NCBI RefSeq assembly: GCF_002761295.1
Contig: NZ_CP017881.1
Span: 186,001-250,000, forward strand
Length of the DNA: 64,000 nt
Direction of reading: 5' to 3'
Source of the DNA: Methanohalophilus portucalensis
Lineage (GTDB): Archaea > Halobacteriota > Methanosarcinia > Methanosarcinales > Methanosarcinaceae
Under the pieces are notes generated by a model. It had not been told where the DNA came from. It did no database searches and saw only the letters and a program-made list of their open reading frames with translations. The stretch's first letter is position 1. Every line of letters begins with the position of its first letter. The translations under genes and the position numbers were made by a program. Shown here one piece after another: positions 45,099-53,898 of the stretch.

Positions 45099-47087
45099 AT
45101 GAAAGAAGAGATGACAAGTGCGGATGTGGCAGCACTGGCAACGGAACTTGGCACAGGGGAGGATTCCCTGGTCGACTCCAAGATCGGCAAGATTTATCAG
45201 CCCGGTGAGAGCCTACTGCGTATCCACCTCTATATTTTTAAGAAAGGTAAGGCCAATCTTTTAATTGAGGCCGGAAGCAGATTGCACCTTAGTGAATATA
45301 TTCCTCCCAGCCCTAAAAACCCGCAATCCTTTCCTATGCTTTTACGTAAACATATAATGGGTGGGCGTATAACTTATTTCAGGCAATATGATTTTGACCG
45401 TATTATTGAGATTGGTATAAAAAGAGGAGACGATGAGACCGTTCTTGTCGTAGAGATATTTGGACAGGGCAATATAATATTGCTTGACTGCGATAGAAAA
45501 ATCATTCTGCCTATGAACCCTGTTACTTTTAAGGGCAGACGTATCAGAAGCGGTGAGATCTACCAGTACCCTGAAGCGCAGTTAACACCTCTTGATGTGA
45601 ATGAGGATCAGTTATGTGAAGTGTTTTCCCATTCCGATTCGGATGTAGTACGAACCCTGGCAACGCGTTTTAATCTGGGAGGCATCCTCTCAGAAGAAGT
45701 CTGTCTGCGAAGTGGTATAGATAAAACCCTTCCTGCTTCGGAAGTTAATCCGCAGGTCGCCTCTAAATTGATTGAAGCAATAGGTTTCCTTTTCTCCCCT
45801 CTGGAAAAGGGGGAGTTAAACCCCTGTACGGTCAGCAAACCGGACTCAAAAGAAACTTTTGATGTAGTGCCCTTTGATCTTGAAAAATATTCGGATTTTG
45901 AAAAGAATTACTATGATTCATTCAACAAGGCACTGGATGATTTCTTTGGCAAAAGAGCTGCAAAATCCCTGGAACAAAAAAAGGAAGCCACTGTGAAAGA
46001 AAAAACAGAAGATGTTTTCCAGCGCAGGCTCAAACAACAAGAGGGTGCCATTAAGAAATTTGAGAAAGATATAGAGAAAAACACCTCCATTGCCGAGAAG
46101 ATATATGAACACTATCAGGACATTGAGCAATTACTACAAACACTGCTTGATGCCCGTGAAAAAGATTATTCATGGAAAGAAATCCAGTCAATAATCTCGG
46201 ATGCAAAGGACGCATTGCCTGCGGCTAAAAAAATAGTAAATATCGATGGTTCACAGGGTCTTGTAATGCTGGACCTTGACGGCAAGAAGATGAATATTGA
46301 TGTACGGCTGACAGTCCCCCAGAATGCCATGCGCTATTATGAGAAAGCCAAGAAACTGGAAAAGAAGCGTAAAGGTGCTCTTGCTGCAATCGAAGATACG
46401 AAAAAGGCAATGCAAAAGAAAAAAGCTGCACCTAAAAAGCATTTCAAGGTAGTGCACAAGAAACACTGGTATGAACGTTTCAGATGGTTCTTTTCTTCTG
46501 ATGGTTTCCTTGTGGTAGGTGGCAGGGATGCCACAACCAATGAGGAACTTGTAAAGAAGTACATGGAAAAACGGGATCTCGTATTCCATACTCAGGCACC
46601 AGGTGCCCCGATTACGGTTGTCAAGACAGGGGGAAAGTACATTCCCGACACAACTTTGCAGGAAGCAGCGGAGTTTGTGGTTTCATTCTCAAGTATCTGG
46701 AAGGGGGGACAGTTTAGCGGGGATTGCTACTGGATATATCCTGAACAGGTCACAAAGACACCGGAATCCGGGGAGTACCTCAAGAAAGGTTCCTTTATAA
46801 TCCGTGGTGAGCGTAATTATTACCGGGATGTGCCTGTCAGGGCTGCGGTGGGTCTGGAACTCAAACCCGAGACCCGGGCAATCGGTGGTCCTGTCTCGGC
46901 TGTGAAAGTGCGGGGTGAACATGTTGTAGAACTGACACCCGGCAAATTCAACCAGAACGATATAGCAAAGAAAATATACCGTATATATGTAGAAAGGTTA
47001 AAGGATGTACATTTTGTAAAACAGATAGCATCTCCTGACAAGATTGCCAATGTACTGCCCCCGGGCGAATCAGACATCAAAAAGTGA
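45099..47087 (+). CDS. rqcH: Ribosome rescue protein RqcH/Rqc2 (NEMF family)
   Basis: A 662-residue protein: NFACT-N domain (~1-190), HhH region (~190-270), long coiled coils (~300-430) and NFACT-R (~460-570, ending with HTQAPGAPITVVK-type motifs). The Asp-Arg pair at ~100-101 (FDR) corresponds to the residues of bacterial RqcH required for tRNA binding in Ala tailing. It acts on large subunits with stuck peptidyl-tRNA. It overlaps the start of pelota. Start ATG at 45099 appears leaderless or weakly signalled; TATA-like ACTTTATAGCC lies upstream. Confidence 0.9.
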   Translation: MKEEMTSADVAALATELGTGEDSLVDSKIGKIYQPGESLLRIHLYIFKKGKANLLIEAGSRLHLSEYIPPSPKNPQSFPMLLRKHIMGGRITYFRQYDFDRIIEIGIKRGDDETVLVVEIFGQGNIILLDCDRKIILPMNPVTFKGRRIRSGEIYQYPEAQLTPLDVNEDQLCEVFSHSDSDVVRTLATRFNLGGILSEEVCLRSGIDKTLPASEVNPQVASKLIEAIGFLFSPLEKGELNPCTVSKPDSKETFDVVPFDLEKYSDFEKNYYDSFNKALDDFFGKRAAKSLEQKKEATVKEKTEDVFQRRLKQQEGAIKKFEKDIEKNTSIAEKIYEHYQDIEQLLQTLLDAREKDYSWKEIQSIISDAKDALPAAKKIVNIDGSQGLVMLDLDGKKMNIDVRLTVPQNAMRYYEKAKKLEKKRKGALAAIEDTKKAMQKKKAAPKKHFKVVHKKHWYERFRWFFSSDGFLVVGGRDATTNEELVKKYMEKRDLVFHTQAPGAPITVVKTGGKYIPDTTLQEAAEFVVSFSSIWKGGQFSGDCYWIYPEQVTKTPESGEYLKKGSFIIRGERNYYRDVPVRAAVGLELKPETRAIGGPVSAVKVRGEHVVELTPGKFNQNDIAKKIYRIYVERLKDVHFVKQIASPDKIANVLPPGESDIKK

Positions 47088-47098
47088 ATCGTGATTGT

Positions 47099-48148
47099 AT
47101 GAGAGTTACCAAAAAAAACCTGAAAGGAAATGAAGGGGAGATCACCGTAGTACCGGAGACCCTGGATGACCTCTGGCATCTTAAGTACATAATCGAAAGA
47201 GGGGATCTTATATTTGCCTTGACCAAACGCAAATCCGATTCTGCAAACGATAAGATACGCCCTGAAAAAACCGAGAAGAAGACTGTGCGGCTTGGTATCA
47301 GGGTCGAAAACCTGGAATTCCATAAGTTTTCCAACCGTCTCAGGATTCATGGTCCAATTGAGCACGGAATGGATGCCGGTTCTTATCATACCCTGAATGT
47401 CGAGGACGGGGTTGATATTTCCATTATAAAGCGCTGGAAAAAAGACCAGATTGAAAGGATCAATGAGGCAGAGGCATCCTCGAAAAAACCGGGCGTAATA
47501 ATTGTTGCAGTCGAGGAAGGGGATGCCGACATCGGGCTTGTGCGCCACTATGGTGTGGAATCCTATGCCCATATATGCCAGTCTTCGGGTAAAGGGGAAG
47601 GCACTTTAAGAGAGGTCTTTTTCAATGAGATTCTTGACAAGCTTAAATATGTGGTTTCAGATTCTCAGTCTGTCGTGGTTGCAGGACCCGGCTTTACCAA
47701 GGATGATTTTCTCAAATATGTTGAATCAAATGACCCTGAGCTTGCGGCAGGTATTATCGTGGAGGACACTTCTTCGATAGGCACATCTGGTTTCCAGGAA
47801 GTGCTGCGCAGAGGTGCGGTTGATAGGATTATGGAGCAATCACGTATAGCCCGGGAAGCATCCCTCATGGAGGCCCTGCTAAAGGAAATAGCTATGGATG
47901 GCAAAGTTGTCTATGGGGTGGAGGAAGTTAAGCGGGCCAACAATTACGGTTCAATTGAAACGCTTCTCATTTCCGATGAATTCCTGCTGCATGAAAGGGA
48001 GAAAGGCGAAGGTGGAGGAATTGACTCTTTCATTCGGAATGTGGAGTATTCCCAGGGTAAACTTGTGGTTTTCAGTACCGAATTTGAACCAGGGCAAAAA
48101 CTGGAAGCGCTTGGTGGAATTGCCGCACTCCTGAGATTTAAGGTGTGA
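47099..48148 (+). CDS. pelA: Pelota homologue (Dom34), mRNA surveillance
   Basis: About 349 residues with the three eRF1-like domains: the N-terminal Sm-like domain (MRVTKKNLKG through ~130), the central domain (~145-255) and the C-terminal domain. It lacks the GGQ motif of eRF1, as expected. Pelota enters stalled ribosomes with aEF1-alpha and ABCE1. ATG at 47099 is preferred over the in-frame GTG at 47084, which overlaps the rqcH stop. Both genes form a ribosome-rescue operon. Confidence 0.93.
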   Translation: MRVTKKNLKGNEGEITVVPETLDDLWHLKYIIERGDLIFALTKRKSDSANDKIRPEKTEKKTVRLGIRVENLEFHKFSNRLRIHGPIEHGMDAGSYHTLNVEDGVDISIIKRWKKDQIERINEAEASSKKPGVIIVAVEEGDADIGLVRHYGVESYAHICQSSGKGEGTLREVFFNEILDKLKYVVSDSQSVVVAGPGFTKDDFLKYVESNDPELAAGIIVEDTSSIGTSGFQEVLRRGAVDRIMEQSRIAREASLMEALLKEIAMDGKVVYGVEEVKRANNYGSIETLLISDEFLLHEREKGEGGGIDSFIRNVEYSQGKLVVFSTEFEPGQKLEALGGIAALLRFKV

Positions 48149-49018
48149 TCAGTGTTTACGGATGGCCCTGTCGTTGCACTCTATAGAGGCCATTTCCTTG
48201 CCATCCATGAACATCCGTACTGTTCCGCCACTTTCTGAAACAGTTATTGCAACTGCCACGGTGTCCCGAGTGATCGCAGCTGCTGATACATGTCTGCCTC
48301 CCAGTCCCTTATTTATCCCTATGTCCTTTGCATCAACATCCAGGTAACGACCTGCGGCATGCACTACTCCTTCTTTAGATATTATAAAAACACCATCAAG
48401 CAGAGCAAATTCTTTAATCGATTCCCGATTGTTTTTCTTTAAGATGTTCCTTTCATCCTCAGGATGGCCTGAATAAGGGTTGAGGATCATCTGGTGGGAG
48501 CGCTGCATCACTTCTTCAAGATCACCGATTATAAAAGCTGTACCTACGGGACTGCCTTCCCTGCCTGTGGAAGCAATTTCCAGAGCAATTTTAAGAACTG
48601 CTCTTATTATTTCAGGGGAGACTCTCTGTTCAAATTTTTCCAGAGCTTTTAATAGTGGATTCCCTGAAATATTATGGATAATCACAGCACCTGAATCATC
48701 TGTAATTATCAGTCCTACAACCTTTCCTTTTTTAATATTCCCGATTGCCTGTTCAATAGCTGCTGCATTTTCTACATCTTCTATGGAAACCGCGGCATCT
48801 CTCTGGATCTGGTTGACAATTTGTTTTAACCTTCCTTCTTCTTCGTCAAGAGGTATCAGGCTTTCGACAGCATTTCTTGATGGATTAGCAGCAAAGTAGA
48901 CGGGCAGGTCACAACCAAATAAATTCCTGTCAACATCTCCTGATACGATTATTGCAGAGGCTTTAATTTGTGTTGCAGTTTCAAGTGCGGATTTTACAAG
49001 TATGTCAGCGGTGTCCAT
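48149..49018 (-). CDS. dacZ: Diadenylate cyclase DacZ (c-di-AMP synthase)
   Basis: A 289-residue protein. The C-terminal DAC domain holds the catalytic DG motif in LLDGVFII (residues ~211-218) and GGRHVSAAAIT (~245-255). DacZ is the archaeal c-di-AMP synthase; in euryarchaea c-di-AMP is tied to osmotic and potassium homeostasis. Its stop is one base from that of pelota (convergent). The N-terminal ~110 residues are the archaeal DacZ-specific domain. The transcript starts in the 134-base gap before thpR. Confidence 0.9.
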   Translation of the reverse strand: MDTADILVKSALETATQIKASAIIVSGDVDRNLFGCDLPVYFAANPSRNAVESLIPLDEEEGRLKQIVNQIQRDAAVSIEDVENAAAIEQAIGNIKKGKVVGLIITDDSGAVIIHNISGNPLLKALEKFEQRVSPEIIRAVLKIALEIASTGREGSPVGTAFIIGDLEEVMQRSHQMILNPYSGHPEDERNILKKNNRESIKEFALLDGVFIISKEGVVHAAGRYLDVDAKDIGINKGLGGRHVSAAAITRDTVAVAITVSESGGTVRMFMDGKEMASIECNDRAIRKH

Positions 49019-49152
49019 TTCATCCCCGTTTTCTTTTATTCAGATTATATTTTTGCTACTATTAATTTTTGTCTATATAATAAAATAAGGTTTAGTATCC
49101 TGTGTCGTTATTCTATTAAAGAATACCATTAATTTCAATATGGTGATTTGGT

Positions 49153-49698
49153 TTGGTAAGGACATTTGTTGCTGTGGAGTTTCCTGTGGATTTTACGCAG
49201 ATAGTAATAGAAGTACAGGAAAATTTCAAGGAAATGGGAAAGATGAAAATTGTCCCTGCGGAATTGGTTCATGTTACCTTGAAATTCCTAGGCGAAGTTG
49301 ATGAAGGCAAAATTGCGGATATAGAACAATCACTTGAAAATATTTCCTGTGAGCCTTTCATATGCCTTATAAAAGGGGTGGGGGTATTTCCCAGCGTCAA
49401 AAAACCGCGTGTATTGTGGCTTGGTATTGAAGGTAATTTTGACCCTTTGCATAAGCAGGTTGAATGCTACCTTGAAAAAGAAGGTTTTGAACCTGATGCG
49501 CGTGAATTTACTGCTCATGCAACTATTGCACGAATAAGACACATTCCTCGCTCCAACATGAATCAGTTTGCCAGTATAGTTAAGAGAACAGAGGATGTCG
49601 AATTCGGGAAATTTACGGTTGACAATTTCAGGCTAAAAAAAAGTATATTGACTCCAGAAGGGCCTGTATATGAAACCCTCCGGGAGTTCAATCTTTAA
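49153..49698 (+). CDS. thpR: RNA 2',3'-cyclic phosphodiesterase (2H family)
   Basis: A 181-residue two-histidine phosphoesterase. The motifs are HVTLKFLG (residues ~38-45) and HATIARIR (~121-128). ThpR/LigT proteins open 2',3'-cyclic phosphates or ligate tRNA halves, activities linked to tRNA splicing. The TTG start at 49153 has GGTGA about seven bases upstream. Its 3' end overlaps the convergent apbE by 11 bases. Confidence 0.9.
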   Translation: MVRTFVAVEFPVDFTQIVIEVQENFKEMGKMKIVPAELVHVTLKFLGEVDEGKIADIEQSLENISCEPFICLIKGVGVFPSVKKPRVLWLGIEGNFDPLHKQVECYLEKEGFEPDAREFTAHATIARIRHIPRSNMNQFASIVKRTEDVEFGKFTVDNFRLKKSILTPEGPVYETLREFNL

Positions 49699-50710
49699 GT
49701 AGTTCGTATTTATCAAACCCGCTTGACCTGGTGATCTCTTTCTCACTGTTTATAAGGAGGCACTCCACTCCTTCAAGTTTTTCTATCATTTCAAGCCCCT
49801 TTTCTTCTTCCATCACAAAAACAGTAGTTGCAAGTGCATCTGCTTCTATGGCTGTAGGAGCTATTATCGTTGCACTGATCAGGTTTGAAACCGGGTAGCC
49901 TGTGCGAGGATCTGCGATGTGTGATACGCTGGCGGATTTGTTGTAGTAGCGTTCGTAGTTGCCACTGGTCGCAACAGCTATGTTGCGGGCATTGATTATT
50001 GTTATTGGCTTTGCTTTTTTATCCGGGTCCTGAAGCCCGATAGACCATTCCTGTCCATCGGGTTTTTCTCCTATATATCGTCCGTCTCCACCAGCATTGA
50101 CAAATCCGTCTTCAATTCCGTTTTCCTGCAGGCTTATTATGGCCCTGTCTACAGCATATCCCTTGGCAATTCCTCCAAGAACGATTCCCATATTATTTCC
50201 AATAATTATTGTGTTGTCATTTATAGTTATATTTGAGGAATTTACGAGGGGAAGTGTGTTGTTTATTTCGTTCTCTGTCGGGGGAATATTAGGTTTATCG
50301 GGTCCGAATTTGCTTGCCCACAGGTCCAGTACAGGTTTTACAGTTATGTCAAATGCCCCATCACTGATCTGTGAATAATAAATTCCACGTTCAATTACGT
50401 ATATTAGTTCATCACTGGCATTTTCTATATCCTTGTTCTCATTGAGGATGTAGATTTCACTGCTGTTGTTATAAGAATCAAGCAAATTGGATGCCCTTTC
50501 CATTTTCATAAAAGCATTTTCAATGCTGTTATATGCATGTACTTTATTGTTGTCCACAACCGTTATTGTGACACTTGTGTCCATCAGCATTCTTGTCTGG
50601 CTATATGTACGGTATTCTTCAGAATTATCATCTGAGGTAGATTGCACGTATGCAAACCCAACAGTTATAATGATTATTAATGTAAGAATCAACAGGTATT
50701 TCGGGTTCAT
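49688..50710 (-). CDS. apbE: FAD:protein FMN transferase ApbE
   Basis: A 340-residue protein. An N-terminal hydrophobic segment (residues ~4-22) exports or anchors it. Typical motifs are the GIAKGYAVDRA (~178-188), VNAGGDGRYIG (~202-212) and HIADPRTGYP (~254-263). ApbE attaches FMN covalently to Thr in Rnf and Nqr subunits. It is encoded divergently from mmcA-rnf, and its role is most likely to flavinylate RnfG (motif TGATT is present there). Confidence 0.93.
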   Translation of the reverse strand: MNPKYLLILTLIIIITVGFAYVQSTSDDNSEEYRTYSQTRMLMDTSVTITVVDNNKVHAYNSIENAFMKMERASNLLDSYNNSSEIYILNENKDIENASDELIYVIERGIYYSQISDGAFDITVKPVLDLWASKFGPDKPNIPPTENEINNTLPLVNSSNITINDNTIIIGNNMGIVLGGIAKGYAVDRAIISLQENGIEDGFVNAGGDGRYIGEKPDGQEWSIGLQDPDKKAKPITIINARNIAVATSGNYERYYNKSASVSHIADPRTGYPVSNLISATIIAPTAIEADALATTVFVMEEEKGLEMIEKLEGVECLLINSEKEITRSSGFDKYELLKD

Positions 50711-50839
50711 GCGAAGGGAAATGAGGTGTTTTATTTTAAACTTAATTCGAAATCTATAAATATATTCAATTGGTCAGTTCTGCTTTAATAATAACAAATC
50801 ACGATTATGTAATCATTCCTGCTTTATGGTTGTATGCTC

Positions 50840-50880
50840 TCCACAATGGTGGATGTTGGATGCGAAAGCAGGTTATATAG
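50840..50880 (+). promoter_or_regulatory. Promoter of the mmcA-rnf operon
   Basis: TTATATAG at 50873-50880 is a good archaeal TATA box, giving a leader of about 60 bases before the mmcA ATG. Upstream, TCCAC (50840-50844) and GTGGA (50849-50853) form a short inverted repeat, and a 12-base palindrome (50803-50814, GATTATGTAATC) lies further upstream. These may be operators. The whole 254-base region between apbE and mmcA holds no gene. Confidence 0.55.
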
Positions 50881-50964
50881 AAGGAATATATTGTTGCCTG
50901 AATGGCTCGATTGGTATTATGACCAGTATCTGAAGAAGTTGCAAAATTATAATGTGTGATCTTT

Positions 50965-52527
50965 ATGGCAAGTTTGAAAGCAAGTCTCGTTGCGGTTTCA
51001 TTTATCGTCCTTGTATTAGCAGGGATAAACCTGTATTTGGGATACAGTGGAAACGATCTTCTTGCACATCACTATATGACAGATGGAGAATGGACAGACT
51101 CAAGTTGTGGTGGCTGTCATATGGGTGTGTATGAAGAAGTTGCCGAATCCTCTCATGTACAGAGGGATATAGCCCAGTGGGAACCCCTAACCAATTATCA
51201 TGCTGATATCCAGGGAGAAGAACAGTGGGTGAAAGAATATGGTCGATATCATCCGGGCGGGGGTGAACTGGAAGAATATGGCGTTGATATCGATTGTATG
51301 AGCTGCCATGAACAATATGGCTTATATGATGCTGAAAAGAGAGCTATGGCATTTGAATCAGGGAATTTTTCCGCTGCCAACGATGCTGCTTTGGAAGATG
51401 CCATTCCTGTGGTTCAGCAGGACCCTCTACATGTGGCTACTTATACCCTGGATGTGGTAACACCTCTGCCAATACTCATTGCTTTTCATGATGCTGTGAA
51501 TGCAGGGCCTACTAAGACCTCATGTATAGACAGTTGCCATGAAAAGGATGTACCAACAACTGCTGTGATGTGGGCTTCAGAGGACTATGAAGAATACGAT
51601 GTGCATGCTGAAGTCAACTGTGTGGAATGCCACACTACGGAAGAACACAACATTGCCGGAAGCGAAGTTCATGGACCAGAAACCACAGAAGAGATGTCTG
51701 TTCACGGAGAATTGGCTACCATGAAAAGTTGTGAGGATGCAGACTGTCATGAGGGAATTTCCCACGGCCCAGTTGCAGATGCTCACCTGGAATTCCTGGA
51801 ATGCCAGTCGTGTCATATTCCAGCCCTGCCGGGTGGCGAATTGCCCGGAGGTACTCCACTTAAGTCTTTTAACTGGTCTTCGGGTGAACGTGTGGATTCT
51901 TACAGAATGGAAGACTTTGCTCCACAACTTGCCTGGACAAATGGTGTGCAGGAAGGTAAACTCAATTTGCCCGACAGCAAGAATGACAGTGATGTCAAAC
52001 TAGCTTCTTTCAATGTGGTAACAGGTAGCTGGTGGGATGCAGGTCAGGATGCCGATGTCCTTGCCAATCCGCATACAAGTGCTTCAATGGGTGATCCAAT
52101 ACCTACATCCGAGGTAAAGGCAGCTGATTCCAATGGTGATGGAACGGTAACTTCTGAGGAAATGCAGGCTTATGATGGGGACAGTGACGGTACACCGGAT
52201 TATCCGAATGCTGTCCTAAGGCAGATTGATCTTCACTATAAGCTGGGACATAACATTGCAGGCTCTGAAACCGGAATGGAAGAGCCCCTTATGTGCGATG
52301 ATTGCCATGGGGTCTCTGCTTCGGAAACCCTTCAGCAAGTCCACTTTGAGGAAAGGCCGGATTGCCAGACCTGTCATGAAGTGCAGCCTGTGATTGATTG
52401 GGCAGCCCTTGGATATGACAGTGATCCTGCAGAAACCGATCCTCCTACCAATTTCTCCGCAAAGACCATAGATATTACAATACCCGGGGCAAAGCCACCT
52501 GAGGTAGAAAGGGAGCCTGCATTCTAA
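50965..52527 (+). CDS. mmcA: Multiheme cytochrome c MmcA of the Rnf complex
   Basis: About 520 residues. A signal/anchor helix (residues ~6-25) is followed by eight CH-type heme sites: six CxxCH (48, 111, 219, 280, 444, 467), one CxxxCH (CIDSCH, 187) and one CxxxxCH (CEDADCH, 256). MmcA of Methanosarcina acetivorans is described as seven-heme. Between heme sites lies an EF-hand-like calcium loop (DSNGDGTVTSEE, 388-399). It transfers electrons between Rnf and external or methanophenazine acceptors. Start ATG at 50965 (Met-Ala-Ser) is preferred over an upstream GTG. First gene of the rnf operon. Confidence 0.9.
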   Translation: MASLKASLVAVSFIVLVLAGINLYLGYSGNDLLAHHYMTDGEWTDSSCGGCHMGVYEEVAESSHVQRDIAQWEPLTNYHADIQGEEQWVKEYGRYHPGGGELEEYGVDIDCMSCHEQYGLYDAEKRAMAFESGNFSAANDAALEDAIPVVQQDPLHVATYTLDVVTPLPILIAFHDAVNAGPTKTSCIDSCHEKDVPTTAVMWASEDYEEYDVHAEVNCVECHTTEEHNIAGSEVHGPETTEEMSVHGELATMKSCEDADCHEGISHGPVADAHLEFLECQSCHIPALPGGELPGGTPLKSFNWSSGERVDSYRMEDFAPQLAWTNGVQEGKLNLPDSKNDSDVKLASFNVVTGSWWDAGQDADVLANPHTSASMGDPIPTSEVKAADSNGDGTVTSEEMQAYDGDSDGTPDYPNAVLRQIDLHYKLGHNIAGSETGMEEPLMCDDCHGVSASETLQQVHFEERPDCQTCHEVQPVIDWAALGYDSDPAETDPPTNFSAKTIDITIPGAKPPEVEREPAF

Positions 52528-52541
52528 GGAGCTGGTATCAA

Positions 52542-53897
52542 ATGGCAGAAATTAATGTAATGGAAACAATCCCTGAAAAAATGATTATTCCTCTCAAGCA
52601 GCACAATGGGGATATTTGCGAACCACTTGTAAGCAAAGGAGAAGTTGTTAAGGTTGGCCAGAAGATAGGTGAATGTCCTTCTGAAAAATGTGCTGCAATC
52701 CATTCCAGTGTCTGTGGGGAAGTGGTTTCAGTTGAGGAAAGTTCACATCCATCCGGCAACAGGATAAACAGCGTAGTTATACAGCCCATAGAAGAAACAG
52801 AATGTGAAGATTTCACTCCTTTCAAAGATTCCGGTAAGGAGCAATTAATCTCGGCTATCAAAGAGGCAGGTATCGTGGAAAATTACGGTACTCCCACTCA
52901 CCTGGTATTAAATCCTCCTGATTGTGATATCGATACAGTTCTGATCAATGCCACCGCATCGGAATGGGTCGGTCATAACTATGAAACTCCCCTGGAATAT
53001 GCATCACAGATGCTTGATTCACTCCGTTTGTTGATGAAAGCTGCCGGTGCCAGCCGGGGGGCCATTGTTCTGAGAAATGATGATAAAGATTCAATCGATG
53101 CTTTTGATGGCCTGGATTATGAAGGTAAAACTATAATGGTGGCTCCTCTTCTCGGTAAAAGAAGGGTTGGTTATTATTTCAATGACCAGAATACTGATAT
53201 CATTGTAGCTTCACAGGACAAGATATACGGCAAGAATATTTTTGAATATTTTACTTATAATGTTACAGGTAGGAAGGTGCCTTTCCGTTGCACTCCGGCC
53301 AATGCAGGAGTTGCCATATGTGGGGTAAAATCCGCAAAAGCCATTCATGACCTGGTCAATACCGGAATGCCATATATAGAAACAGTGGTTAATGTGTCCG
53401 GTCAGGTGAATAATCCTCAGCATCTACTGGTAAAAATAGGTACTACTTTCAGAGATGTCATCGAAGCCTGTGGGGGTTATAGTGGTGAACCTGCGAAACT
53501 GATTTCAAATGGAGTAATCACAGGAGTTGCACAGTATGAGGAAGAAGTCCCGGTTACTAAAATGACCACCTCGATTATAGTTCAGGGCAAAGATGAAGTA
53601 CTAAAGGATATCTCAAAGGATTGTATCCATTGTGCCCGTTGTGTGGATGTGTGTCCTGTAGATCTTATTCCAAACAGGATAGCAGCTCTTTCCAATCAGG
53701 GTCGTTTTGATGAGTGTAGACAGATGCATATAGAGAACTGTATAGAATGCGGAAGATGTTCTTCTGTTTGTCCCAGTAAGATTCATGTAATGCAACTCAT
53801 CCAGTACTCCAAGGAAGCAATTGCAAGAGCCGATGAAGATTTTTCTGAAAAGGAATCATCAAATATTAAATTAGGATGTTCATGCGGAAGTGAATAA
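52542..53897 (+). CDS. rnfC: Rnf complex subunit C
   Basis: A 451-residue protein. The barrel-sandwich domain (N-terminus), an NADH-dehydrogenase-like 51-kDa domain (~120-320), an SLBB domain, then a dicluster ferredoxin domain (CIHCARCVDVCP, CIECGRCSSVCP, ~364-415). No membrane helix, so peripheral. In Methanosarcina, Rnf oxidises ferredoxin and pumps sodium; here it is preceded by mmcA with 14 bases between. ATG at 52542 with AAGGAG upstream. Confidence 0.95.
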   Translation: MAEINVMETIPEKMIIPLKQHNGDICEPLVSKGEVVKVGQKIGECPSEKCAAIHSSVCGEVVSVEESSHPSGNRINSVVIQPIEETECEDFTPFKDSGKEQLISAIKEAGIVENYGTPTHLVLNPPDCDIDTVLINATASEWVGHNYETPLEYASQMLDSLRLLMKAAGASRGAIVLRNDDKDSIDAFDGLDYEGKTIMVAPLLGKRRVGYYFNDQNTDIIVASQDKIYGKNIFEYFTYNVTGRKVPFRCTPANAGVAICGVKSAKAIHDLVNTGMPYIETVVNVSGQVNNPQHLLVKIGTTFRDVIEACGGYSGEPAKLISNGVITGVAQYEEEVPVTKMTTSIIVQGKDEVLKDISKDCIHCARCVDVCPVDLIPNRIAALSNQGRFDECRQMHIENCIECGRCSSVCPSKIHVMQLIQYSKEAIARADEDFSEKESSNIKLGCSCGSE

Positions 53898-53898
53898 A

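Noticed and set aside
50952-51134. Small frame overlapping the start of mmcA
   Set aside because: Wrong frame over a strongly supported cytochrome with signal helix and heme motifs.
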